DNA of 26,184 nt from Bacillota bacterium (lineage in GTDB: Bacteria; Bacillota; Clostridia; Oscillospirales; Ruminococcaceae). Positions 14,544-21,431 of the stretch are shown here, one piece after another. Location of the stretch: contig JAEZKF010000011.1 of assembly GCA_023415575.1 (NCBI GenBank), forward strand, positions 1 through 26,184, written 5' to 3'. Every line of letters begins with the position of its first letter. The stretch's first letter is position 1. The translations under genes and the position numbers were made by a program. The notes beneath the pieces were generated by a model, which was given only the letters and a program-made list of their open reading frames with translations, ran no database searches and had not been told where the DNA came from.

Positions 14544-15254
14544 ATGAGTTTGATGAACACGCCGATTTGGGAGATTATCAAAGGCTCCTTTGCGCCGGAG
14601 GTCTGGCAGCGTATCCTGCCCGCGACCCTTGAAACGCTGTATATGACCGGCCTATCTGCCGTTATTATGGTGGTATTCGGGCTTATCTTAGGGATACTCC
14701 TGACCGTAACCAATCCGAATGGCCTTGTTCCAATCAAGGCTTTGTACACCGCATCCGGCTGGTTTATCAACGTTCTGCGGTCGCTGCCGCAGATGATTAT
14801 GATTATTCTCATGATACCAATTGCGCGGTTGATTTTCGGCCGCTCATACGGTACAGATGCCTGTATTATCGCAATCGCCGCAAGCTGTATCCCGATGTAT
14901 GCGCGCATTGTGGAAAACAGTCTGCTAGAGATTGAAAAGGGCAAGGTAGAGGCGGCAAAATCAATCGGAAGCACAAACTTCCAGATTATCTTCCGCATCC
15001 TCTTACCCGAAACGATTCCATCCCTCATCCGCGGCTTTACGGTTGCGGTTATTACCATCATCTCCATGACCGCCCTTGCAGGAATGTTCGGTGCCGGCGG
15101 CTTAGGGGATATTGCAGTTCGGTTTGGTTACCAGCGTTTTCAGCACGATATATTGTTTGCAGCGGTGTATGTGCTGATTCTTCTGGTTCAAATAGTTCAG
15201 TTCTTAGGTGACTTTACCTCAAGGCAAATCCTTAAAAAGAGAAACTTAGTGTAG
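14544..15254 (+). CDS. metI: Methionine ABC transporter permease
   Basis: This encodes 236 aa, the membrane channel of the importer. The start is ATG 14544, preceded by GGAGGTGAT; a longer frame from 14493 overlaps metN and has no ribosome binding site. About five transmembrane helices are visible. The MetI hallmark regions are present: ATLETLYMTGLSAVIMVVFG near the start, NVLRSLPQMIMIILMIP, and the ATPase-contact loop EAAKSIGSTNFQIIFRILLPE around residues 138-158. The gap to metN is 28 bp and to metQ 16 bp, so the three are cotranscribed. Confidence 0.93.
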   Translation: MSLMNTPIWEIIKGSFAPEVWQRILPATLETLYMTGLSAVIMVVFGLILGILLTVTNPNGLVPIKALYTASGWFINVLRSLPQMIMIILMIPIARLIFGRSYGTDACIIAIAASCIPMYARIVENSLLEIEKGKVEAAKSIGSTNFQIIFRILLPETIPSLIRGFTVAVITIISMTALAGMFGAGGLGDIAVRFGYQRFQHDILFAAVYVLILLVQIVQFLGDFTSRQILKKRNLV

Positions 15255-15270
15255 CAAAGGAGAAGAGACA

Positions 15271-16143
15271 ATGAAAACAGTGAGAATTCTATCCCTTGTA
15301 GTCGCGGCGCTTTTGACAATCGGCCTGGCCGCAGGATGCGCAACTACCCCGGCCCCGGCCCCTGCATCCGACGTTCCGTCCGCGCAAGCTCCCGCAGACC
15401 AAAGCAGCACCCCCGAGACGGTGACCATCCGAGGCATCGTTGACCTTGTGCCCCATTCAGAGCTGATTGAGTTTGTAAGACCTACCCTTGCCGAACAGGG
15501 CATTATCATCGAGCTGGTTGCCACAGCTGCAGACGAAACCACCAACGAAAGAACTGCGAAAGGCGAGGCGGATTTTAACTTCTTCCAGCACTACCCCTAC
15601 CTCAACGCCTACAATGAAACCAACAGCACCAAGCTTTTCAACGTCGGCGACATCCACGTTGAGCCTATCACTGCTTATTCCGACAAGTACGACAGCATCG
15701 ATAAGCTGCCGGAAAACGCTGTAGTAGCTGTCCCCAACAACCCCACCAACGAATACCGCGCCCTGCGCATACTGGCAGAGAACGGCTTTATTAAGCTCAA
15801 CGAGGCAACGGCTACATCCCTGTCAGCCTCCTTAGAGGATGTGACCGAATACCTAAAGCCCATTAAGATTGTTGAGATTGACGCCGCGCAGATTATCCCC
15901 ACCAAGGATGACTACGACTTCTTTATCACCAATACCAACAGGGCGCTCGAGGCGAAGATCACCTCTCACAGACTATTCAGTGAGGGCGGCGACAGCCCCT
16001 ATGCAAATATCATTGCAGTCAGAGAAGAAGATCGGGAAAACCTCGCTATCCTTGCCCTTGTAAAGGCCCTGCAATCAGAAGAGACGCGCAAGTTCATAGA
16101 AGAGAAATACAACGGCGCGGTAATTCCCGCCAAGCTGAAATAG
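15271..16143 (+). CDS. metQ: Methionine ABC transporter substrate-binding lipoprotein
   Basis: This encodes 290 aa. The signal peptide with lipobox LAAGC (Cys23) and the Pro/Ala/Ser linker place it on the outer membrane surface. The mature domain is of the NlpA/MetQ family: IIIELVATAADETTNER, EADFNFFQHYPYLNAYN (the conserved F-x-Q-H-x-x-Y-L ligand loop), AVVAVPNNPTNEYRALRILAENG and the GGDSPYANIIAVREED segment near the C-terminus. AAAGGAGAA lies 9 nt before the ATG. Methionine is the likely ligand; other sulfur amino acids or D-methionine are possible. A strong terminator follows at 16178-16213. Confidence 0.93.
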   Translation: MKTVRILSLVVAALLTIGLAAGCATTPAPAPASDVPSAQAPADQSSTPETVTIRGIVDLVPHSELIEFVRPTLAEQGIIIELVATAADETTNERTAKGEADFNFFQHYPYLNAYNETNSTKLFNVGDIHVEPITAYSDKYDSIDKLPENAVVAVPNNPTNEYRALRILAENGFIKLNEATATSLSASLEDVTEYLKPIKIVEIDAAQIIPTKDDYDFFITNTNRALEAKITSHRLFSEGGDSPYANIIAVREEDRENLAILALVKALQSEETRKFIEEKYNGAVIPAKLK

Positions 16144-16177
16144 GCATTTCCATCTGTTTTATCCCCTGTAAATGTAT

Positions 16178-16213
16178 AGCTGTTGCAGATAAACTCTGCA
16201 ACAGCTCCTTTTT
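16178..16213 (+). terminator. Terminator of metNIQ
   Basis: AGCTGTTGCAGA (16178-16189) pairs perfectly over 12 bp with TCTGCAACAGCT (16195-16206) and is followed by CCTTTTT. Confidence 0.93.
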
Positions 16214-16274
16214 GAAATCAAAATTAGTATAGTAAGCATATATATGTTATATGAATTTAAAAGGGAGAATCATC

Positions 16275-16361
16275 ATGAACGGCTATTTTGCGAAGAAATC
16301 AAGTAAATACGTCTTAATGCGCACACGCTGCAAAAACCACCTATACTGCTGTCGCTGTTGA
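16275..16361 (+). CDS. Cys-rich leader peptide upstream of mccBA
   Basis: This encodes 28 aa from an ATG with AAGGGAGAA about 7 nt upstream. The C-terminus is Cys-rich and basic: RTRCKNHLYCCRC at residues 16-28, with four Cys of which three fall in the last four codons before TGA. The N-terminal half is Lys-rich. It lies in the 365-bp space between metQ and mccB. A stem TGTCG/CGACA (16350-16354, 16362-16366) encloses the last Cys codons and the stop, and a long terminator-like hairpin follows at 16424-16476. Position and composition match the leaders at 13464 and 18718. The promoter is not clear; AT-rich sequence at 16224-16252 may serve, or read-through from metQ. Confidence 0.72.
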   Translation: MNGYFAKKSSKYVLMRTRCKNHLYCCRC

Positions 16362-16423
16362 CGACAAACAGGATTTCACAAACGCAAGGCTGTTGTGTTT
16401 AAGATAGAGAAAAAACTGTTTAG

Positions 16424-16477
16424 AAACCGCTTTTCCTTTTGCTCAATAGCTTGGATGTGTGAAGGCGAAAGCGTTTT
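16424..16477 (+). terminator. Terminator-like hairpin between the Cys leader and mccB
   Basis: Arms 16424-16438 and 16462-16476 pair over 14 positions (AAA, CGC, TTTT, CC, TT against AAGG, GAAA, GCG, TTT) with one bulged C on each side and one G-T wobble. The sequence after it is T-rich but weak (TTTTAACTT). It ends 13 nt before the mccB ribosome binding site, so it could act on transcription or on translation. Confidence 0.45.
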
Positions 16478-16507
16478 AACTTATTGATTTAGGGAGGAAG
16501 CAAAGTT

Positions 16508-17665
16508 TTGAAACACTATACATACATCGAATCAGCGCTTGTCCACGGCGGAATCTATGGGGATGAGCGCACCGGGGCGGTTAACACCCCCATCTACCAA
16601 ACCTCGACCTATATGCAGGATGGGCTGGGCAAGCACAGGGGGTATGAGTACTCCCGCACGGGCAACCCGACCAGAGAGGCCTTGGAGGCCCTGATAGCCG
16701 AACTTGAAAACGGAGTGGCGGGCTTTGCGTTTGCTTCCGGCATGGCGGCAATTACCGCAGTTCTTAGCCTGTTTCAAAGCGGCGACCGCATCGTGCTCTC
16801 CAGCAACGTCTACGGGGGAACCTTCCGCGTGCTGGATAAGATATTTAAGAATTTCGGGTTTACCTATACCATCGCAGACACCACCGACCTTGCAGCAGTC
16901 GAAGCGGTCCTTACGCCGGACGTAAAGGCCATATTGATTGAAAGCCCCGCCAACCCGCTTTTGACCGTCACAGATATCGCGGCTGTCGCAGAGCTTGCCA
17001 AAAGTAAGGGCGTTCTTTTGATTGTCGACAACACCTTTATGACGCCCTACATCCAGCGCCCCTTGGAGCTTGGTGCCGATATCGTCATTCATTCCGCCAC
17101 AAAGTACTTAGGCGGGCATAGCGATCTTATCGCCGGGCTTGTGGTAGTCAATACAAAGGAGCTTGCTGACCGCCTGCACTTTATCCAGAATGCGACGGGA
17201 GGCGTACTTCAGCCCTTTGATTCGTTCTTGCTCATCCGCAGCATTAAAACGCTGGGTATTCGCATGGACCGCCATGTAGAAAATGCAGAGATTCTAGCAA
17301 AACTGTTGCAGGACCACGAAGCGGTAAGGGCCGTGTACTATCCCGGGCTTGAAGATTCGCCGGGGTATGCCGTCAACAGCAGGCAGGCAAAAAACGGCGG
17401 GGCCATGATCTCGTTTGAGCTAAAAGAGGGATATGACATCCATAAGTTTTTTGAGGGTCTTCACCTGATTGCGCTCGCAGAAAGTCTGGGCGGTGTCGAG
17501 TCGCTTGTCTGCCATCCCGCCAGCATGACCCATGCGTCGATACCAAAGGAGATTCGCGACAAGGTCGGCATCACCGATGGGCTCATTCGGCTTTCTGTGG
17601 GCATTGAGAACGTCAAAGACCTAGCACATGACCTGCTGACAGCGATAGAGGAGGCAAAGCGATGA
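16508..17665 (+). CDS. mccB: Cystathionine/homocysteine gamma-lyase (reverse transsulfuration)
   Basis: This encodes 385 aa, a PLP enzyme of the Cys/Met metabolism family. The start is TTG 16508 with AGGGAGGAA 8 nt upstream. Motifs include YSRTGNPTREALE, the PLP-stacking region FASGMAAITAVL, VDNTFMTPYIQRPLELGADIV and the Schiff-base Lys199 in HSATKYLGGHSD; the C-terminal ESLVCHPASMTHASIP is typical. It overlaps the next gene by an ATGA junction. That neighbour is MccA-like, so this protein most likely releases cysteine from cystathionine, as in the B. subtilis mccA-mccB pair. On sequence alone a cystathionine gamma-synthase or methionine gamma-lyase activity cannot be excluded. Confidence 0.9.
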   Translation: MKHYTYIESALVHGGIYGDERTGAVNTPIYQTSTYMQDGLGKHRGYEYSRTGNPTREALEALIAELENGVAGFAFASGMAAITAVLSLFQSGDRIVLSSNVYGGTFRVLDKIFKNFGFTYTIADTTDLAAVEAVLTPDVKAILIESPANPLLTVTDIAAVAELAKSKGVLLIVDNTFMTPYIQRPLELGADIVIHSATKYLGGHSDLIAGLVVVNTKELADRLHFIQNATGGVLQPFDSFLLIRSIKTLGIRMDRHVENAEILAKLLQDHEAVRAVYYPGLEDSPGYAVNSRQAKNGGAMISFELKEGYDIHKFFEGLHLIALAESLGGVESLVCHPASMTHASIPKEIRDKVGITDGLIRLSVGIENVKDLAHDLLTAIEEAKR

Positions 17666-18573
17666 GTATGTATGGCTCCATGCAGGAGCTAATCGGAAAC
17701 ACCCCGCTTGTTCGGTTGACTAATCTGGGTTTTCCCGAAACCTTAAGGGTGTACGCAAAGCTTGAGCTGTATAATCCAGCGGGAAGTGTAAAGGACCGCA
17801 TCGGCAAATACATGATAGAGGATGCCGAGCGGCGCGGGTTACTAAAGCCCGGATATACCATCATCGAAGCGACCGCCGGCAACACCGGCCTTGGTATTGC
17901 TTTTGCGGCCCTCAACCGGGGGTATCGCCTGATCTTCACCGTGCCGACGAAGTTCTCCCAAGAAAAACAGACCCTGCTTCGGGCTCTAGGCGCGGAGATA
18001 ATCAACACCCCCCTTGAGGAGGGAATGCTCGGGGCTGCAAAGAAGGCAGAGGAGCTGCGCTCGCAAATCCCCAACTCAATTACGCTTGAGCAGTTTAAGA
18101 ACAAAAGCAATCCCAGGGCCCATTATGAGACAACCGGCCCCGAGATCTATCGTGATCTGGACGGCAATATCGATTATCTGGTTGCGGGAGCCGGAAGCGG
18201 CGGAACCTTTTCGGGCGTGATGCAGTACCTCAAAGAGAAAAATCCCAAGATTCAGGGCGTTTTGGCAGACCCCTACGGCTCAACCATCGGGGGCGGAGAG
18301 CATTTTGATTACAACATTGAGGGCATCGGCAACGATTTTATCGCCGACACGATGGATATGAGCATGGTGGATAGGGTCATAAAGGTAAGCGATGATGAGG
18401 CTTTCGAGCAGGTCAAGCGCCTTGCGAGGTGCGAGGGGATATTCGCCGGTTCCTCCTCCGGGGCGGCTTTAGCGGCAGTAAGCAAGCTGGCCCAGACTGT
18501 CCATTCCAAAAATGTTGTGGTTATCCTCCCCGACCGGGGCGACCGGTATTTCAGCAAACATATCTATGACTGA
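17662..18573 (+). CDS. mccA: O-acetylserine-dependent cystathionine beta-synthase / cysteine synthase family
   Basis: This encodes 303 aa, a fold-type II PLP enzyme of the cysteine synthase family. It has MQELIGNTPLVRL at the N-terminus, PLP-binding Lys44 in NPAGSVKDRIG, the substrate loop EATAGNTGLGIA (CysK usually has E-x-T-S-G-N-T; the Ala in place of Ser is typical of MccA-like proteins), the phosphate loop GAGSGGTFSG and IFAGSSSGAAL. The length matches MccA (about 305 aa) and there is no CBS domain. In the pathway it joins homocysteine to O-acetylserine to give cystathionine, which MccB then cleaves to cysteine. The start overlaps the mccB stop (ATGA), with GAGGAGG about 8 nt before it. 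Confidence 0.88.
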   Translation: MSMYGSMQELIGNTPLVRLTNLGFPETLRVYAKLELYNPAGSVKDRIGKYMIEDAERRGLLKPGYTIIEATAGNTGLGIAFAALNRGYRLIFTVPTKFSQEKQTLLRALGAEIINTPLEEGMLGAAKKAEELRSQIPNSITLEQFKNKSNPRAHYETTGPEIYRDLDGNIDYLVAGAGSGGTFSGVMQYLKEKNPKIQGVLADPYGSTIGGGEHFDYNIEGIGNDFIADTMDMSMVDRVIKVSDDEAFEQVKRLARCEGIFAGSSSGAALAAVSKLAQTVHSKNVVVILPDRGDRYFSKHIYD

Positions 18574-18600
18574 CAATCCTGATGAAAATAGTACCAGTTG

Positions 18601-18640
18601 TTGAAAAGTCTATATCAATTTTACACAATTGACTTTTCAA
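18601..18640. promoter_or_regulatory. Inverted repeat overlapping the -35 region of the third leader operon
   Basis: TTGAAAAGTC (18601-18610) and GACTTTTCAA (18631-18640) are exact reverse complements; inside them TCAATT (18615-18620) and AATTGA (18627-18632) also mirror each other. The right arm covers the -35 box at 18629-18634. It could be a repressor operator; it lacks a T-run suited to terminating mccA. Confidence 0.5.
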
Positions 18641-18657
18641 GGTAATGGTGCTAATAT
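18629..18657 (+). promoter_or_regulatory. Promoter of the leader-DUF4418-metY-nitrogenase-like operon
   Basis: TTGACT (18629-18634) and TAATAT (18652-18657) are separated by 17 bp, with transcription expected to begin near 18664. Confidence 0.75.
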
Positions 18658-18662
18658 TTTAA

Positions 18663-18697
18663 CATATTAAACATATAAAATTTATATGTTTAATATG
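18663..18697. repeat. 35-bp perfect inverted repeat at the transcription start
   Basis: The 17-nt arms 18663-18679 and 18681-18697 (CATATTAAACATATAAA and its complement) are exact, with a single central A. It begins about 5 bp after the -10 box, so it is either an operator or a hairpin at the very 5' end of the transcript. The leader's ribosome binding site lies just downstream. Confidence 0.85.
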
Positions 18698-18717
18698 GAT
18701 ATGATGGAGGAAGTACC

Positions 18718-18822
18718 ATGCGTACATATCATGCTAGGAAAGAAAACAGAATGTGCAAAGCGGACGTCATGTGCATGTGTATGATGCGCATGTGTTGTTG
18801 CGACAATTTTTATATACCTTAA
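18718..18822 (+). CDS. Cys/Met-rich leader peptide upstream of the seven-gene sulfur operon
   Basis: This encodes 34 aa from an ATG with GGAGGAA 6 nt upstream and a good promoter. The peptide has six Cys (residues 13, 19, 21, 26, 27, 28) and seven Met, with the core VMCMCMMRMCCCD. No signal peptide. The ORF is followed 32 nt later by a perfect terminator and then the DUF4418 gene. A segment in its codons 15-17 (18760-18768, GCGGACGTC) can pair over 9 bp with 18824-18832 just after the stop, and the CGGAC part can also pair with the terminator's left arm (18861-18865). These are alternative folds that depend on ribosome position. Function as a Cys/Met-responsive attenuator is inferred. Confidence 0.82.
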   Translation: MRTYHARKENRMCKADVMCMCMMRMCCCDNFYIP

Positions 18823-18854
18823 AGATGTCCGCGTAAATTTTGCGTCTGTGTTTT

Positions 18855-18891
18855 AGCACAGTCCGGGATTTTCGGACTGTGCTTCTTTTTT
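18855..18891 (+). terminator. Attenuator terminator of the third leader
   Basis: AGCACAGTCCG (18855-18865) pairs perfectly over 11 bp with CGGACTGTGCT (18873-18883), followed by TCTTTTTT. CTGTG at 18846-18850 can compete for CACAG (18857-18861) of the left arm, forming a small alternative hairpin. Confidence 0.92.
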
Positions 18892-18940
18892 AACTACAGG
18901 GTGGGTTTGAAACTCCCCAAAACGAAGGGATGACAGTCTA

Positions 18941-19486
18941 ATGAAAAACCGTTTGATTTCTGGTTTTCTGTATATCGTCTTAGGCCTATTGATTGCAATC
19001 GGCCCTCAGGTGCTGTTCCCGGTCTGCGGGGTTAGAAGCACAGCAGATGGAGCAGGGCATGAGTCCTCCCAGTCGCAGATGAGTATGGCTGACATGAATT
19101 CCGAAAGCACGGGTGGTCATGCAAAGAGTGCTCCAATGAAGTGCCACTGGACGGGGCGAGCAGAAATCGGCATAGGTGCCCTTATCGCTATTGGGGGAAC
19201 ATTGCTTGTTTTTCTTCGTAAAAAACAGGCGCGCTTTGGCTTGACCCTTGCACTCGGGCTTAACGGTGTTCTGGCGCTCCTAATCCCCACAGCCTTAATT
19301 GGGGTTTGCGGCAGCACAAAGATGGATTGCCATATCCTCACCCTGCCAGCCCTGATAATCCTGAGCGGATTTGTAATCGTCCTCTCCGTAATAAACGGGG
19401 CCTACCTGTACAAAGCCGATAAGGAGGAAGACGCAAGCCATGAAACGCAGGCCGCCGCTGACGACAAGCCGCCTATCGGCGTATAA
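18941..19486 (+). CDS. DUF4418 family membrane protein
   Basis: This encodes 181 aa with four hydrophobic helices (about residues 5-28, 72-92, 97-121 and 129-152). Between helices 1 and 2 is an outward loop rich in His, Met, Ser and Asp (SQMSMADMN, GGHAKSAPMKCHW). Conserved Cys occur in FPVCG, MKCHW, GVCG and MDCHI. The order of helices and these Cys positions match the DUF4418 family, often encoded beside an FtsX-type ABC transporter as here. The Met/His/Cys content suggests metal or thiol binding, but this is inference. It is the first structural gene after the third Cys leader and its terminator. The ribosome binding site is weak (AAGGGATGA). Its last 47 bp overlap the next gene. Confidence 0.82.
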   Translation: MKNRLISGFLYIVLGLLIAIGPQVLFPVCGVRSTADGAGHESSQSQMSMADMNSESTGGHAKSAPMKCHWTGRAEIGIGALIAIGGTLLVFLRKKQARFGLTLALGLNGVLALLIPTALIGVCGSTKMDCHILTLPALIILSGFVIVLSVINGAYLYKADKEEDASHETQAAADDKPPIGV

Positions 19487-20663
19487 CTTAGGCGCAAACC
19501 CCTTTCGCACGGCCGGATTGATTGCGGTTGTTGGGATTCTCGCCTTCACCTTGTTGGGCGGCTCGGTGTTGTCATACAGCCTAAAGAATGGGCTTGACAG
19601 CCTAAAAGACCGCATGGGTGCAGATATTGCGGTTGTGCCGCTTGAGCATGAGTCGGAATACGAGGGCATCATCCTCTCCGGAGAACCCAGTCGGTTTTAT
19701 TTTGACAAGGGCATTGAGGCCCAGCTTGCGCAGATAGAAGGGGTAGACCGGGTTACCTCCCAGTTCTATATCTCGACCCTGTCGGCGGCCTGCTGCTCCG
19801 TTCCCGTTCAGGTAATCGGGTTTAACCCGACCACCGATTTTGTGGTACAGCCGTGGATTTCCAAGGTTTACGACAAGGAGATTGGTGAGGGCCAGCTGGT
19901 TGTGGGAAGCGATATTGTCTTAAACGAGACCCAAACCCTAACCTTCTTTAACCGTACATACACAGTAGTTGCCCAGCTCGAAAAAACCTCTACCGGTATG
20001 GATCACACGGTGTATGCCAACATGCAGACCATCCGCTCGCTCGTAGAAGGGGCGCGCGAGGTTGGCATGAACCTGAGTGTGGATGTGTTTGACGCGGATA
20101 TGGAAAACTCCATCTCCACAGTGCTTGTCAAAATCGCTGACGGCTACGACACAGAAGCGGTAACCACCAACATCCGCCGAAAGATTTCCGGCGTGGGTTT
20201 AGTGCAGTCAAAGAGCATCTTTACATCCGTTTCAAGCCATCTTCTGACACTTCAGACCTTTATCAACACGCTTACCGCAGTGCTTTGGGCGGTTGCCGTC
20301 CTTGTGCTGGCTGTGGTGTTCTCGGTCATCTTTTCGGGCCGCAAAAAAGAGTTTGCCCTGCTTAGGACACTGGGGGCAACAAGGGGAAAACTTGTGCGAA
20401 TCGTGCTCGCGGAAGCCCTGCTCGTTAGTTTGGCTGGCGGAGTATTGGGAACGATACTATCTTCGCTAATTGTTTTCCCGTTTAGTACGAAGATAGGCAA
20501 CACACTAAGCCTGCCTTACCTGCTGCCGAATGCGGGCGCTGTTCTTTACCTTGTGGCGGTTAGCCTTGCACTCTCCTTTGCAATCGGGCCCATTGCGGCC
20601 GCCTACTCAGCAATAAAAATCGGCAGGGCGCAGACCTATGTTGCAATGCGGGAGGGGGAATAG
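19440..20663 (+). CDS. FtsX/MacB-type ABC transporter permease
   Basis: This encodes 407 aa: one N-terminal helix (about residues 23-45), a large extracytoplasmic domain (residues 50-275; FNPTTDFVVQPW, GEGQLVVGSDIVLNE) and three C-terminal helices with FSGRKKEFALLRTLGATRGKLVRIVLAEALL, the classical FtsX signature. The start is ATG 19440, with AAGGAGGAA 10 nt upstream lying inside the preceding gene. Together with the next gene it makes a MacB/LolCDE-like mechanotransmission transporter. Such systems export or handle peptides, lipoproteins or antibiotics, or drive extracytoplasmic partners; the DUF4418 protein is the likely partner here. Why it sits in a sulfur operon is not known. Confidence 0.88.
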   Translation: MKRRPPLTTSRLSAYNLGANPFRTAGLIAVVGILAFTLLGGSVLSYSLKNGLDSLKDRMGADIAVVPLEHESEYEGIILSGEPSRFYFDKGIEAQLAQIEGVDRVTSQFYISTLSAACCSVPVQVIGFNPTTDFVVQPWISKVYDKEIGEGQLVVGSDIVLNETQTLTFFNRTYTVVAQLEKTSTGMDHTVYANMQTIRSLVEGAREVGMNLSVDVFDADMENSISTVLVKIADGYDTEAVTTNIRRKISGVGLVQSKSIFTSVSSHLLTLQTFINTLTAVLWAVAVLVLAVVFSVIFSGRKKEFALLRTLGATRGKLVRIVLAEALLVSLAGGVLGTILSSLIVFPFSTKIGNTLSLPYLLPNAGAVLYLVAVSLALSFAIGPIAAAYSAIKIGRAQTYVAMREGE

Positions 20664-20664
20664 C

Positions 20665-21375
20665 ATGGCAATGAAGATACACAACCTCACTAAGGAATAT
20701 AAACGAGGTGCTGCCGTATTTCGAGCGGTGGATAACGCAAGCCTCACTCTTGAAAAGGGCGACTTTATCAACATCATCGGGCGGTCGGGCAGCGGTAAAA
20801 CCACCCTGCTCAACCTGATTGCAGGGCTTATTACCCCCTCGTCCGGCAGCATTGAGGCGGATAATCAGGACATAGCCGCATTAGATGACAGGGCAGTCTC
20901 CGCCTACCGAAACACAAAAATCGGCTATATCCCGCAGGGGGCTAGCATCCTCGGCAACCTGACGGTGCTCGATAACGTTCGGCTGCCATATCACCTGCAG
21001 CACCGAACCAGCAGCTCACAGGAACGGGCGTTATCGCTGCTCAAGCAGACGGGAATAGGCCACCTGGCAGATGCCTACCCGCGCCACCTGTCAGGCGGGG
21101 AGCTTAAGCGGGTAGCGATCGCAAGGGCCCTTATCAACCAGCCGGACTACATCCTTGCCGATGAGCCGACGGGCGATTTAGATGCAAAGACAACAGCCGA
21201 AATCATGCAGCTGTTTCGGCAGATTGCAGAAAACGGAACAGCGGTTTTGATGGTTACCCACGAGCTTGATGTATTGGAGTACGGCAACCGCACCTTTGTC
21301 ATGGATAGCGGCGTCCTAACCGAGCAAACCAATAAAACCATATTCAGGGCGGAAAAATCTGCTGCATACGGGTAA
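20665..21375 (+). CDS. ABC transporter ATP-binding protein (LolD/MacB-like)
   Basis: This encodes 236 aa with Walker A GRSGSGKTT, the Q-loop at GYIPQGASI, the signature LSGGELKRVAIARAL, Walker B YILADEPTGDLD and the switch His in VTHEL. The A-D-E-P-T-G-D-L-D Walker B and the signature are those of ATPases that pair with FtsX-type permeases. The start is ATG 20665 with GGAGGGGGAA upstream, one base after the permease stop, so the two are translationally linked. A longer reading from 20638 overlaps the permease gene and is not needed. Confidence 0.92.
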   Translation: MAMKIHNLTKEYKRGAAVFRAVDNASLTLEKGDFINIIGRSGSGKTTLLNLIAGLITPSSGSIEADNQDIAALDDRAVSAYRNTKIGYIPQGASILGNLTVLDNVRLPYHLQHRTSSSQERALSLLKQTGIGHLADAYPRHLSGGELKRVAIARALINQPDYILADEPTGDLDAKTTAEIMQLFRQIAENGTAVLMVTHELDVLEYGNRTFVMDSGVLTEQTNKTIFRAEKSAAYG

Positions 21376-21431
21376 TTACCTAACGGCTAAAAGAAACTCA
21401 TCAATGATTCTTACATAAAGGGGAAGGTACC

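Noticed and set aside
16142..16507. S-box, T-box or other known riboswitch before the sulfur genes
   Set aside because: The leaders at 13420-13723, 16214-16507 and 18664-18940 do not show the T-box TGG(N)ACC-type sequence or an S-box core that I can recognise by eye.
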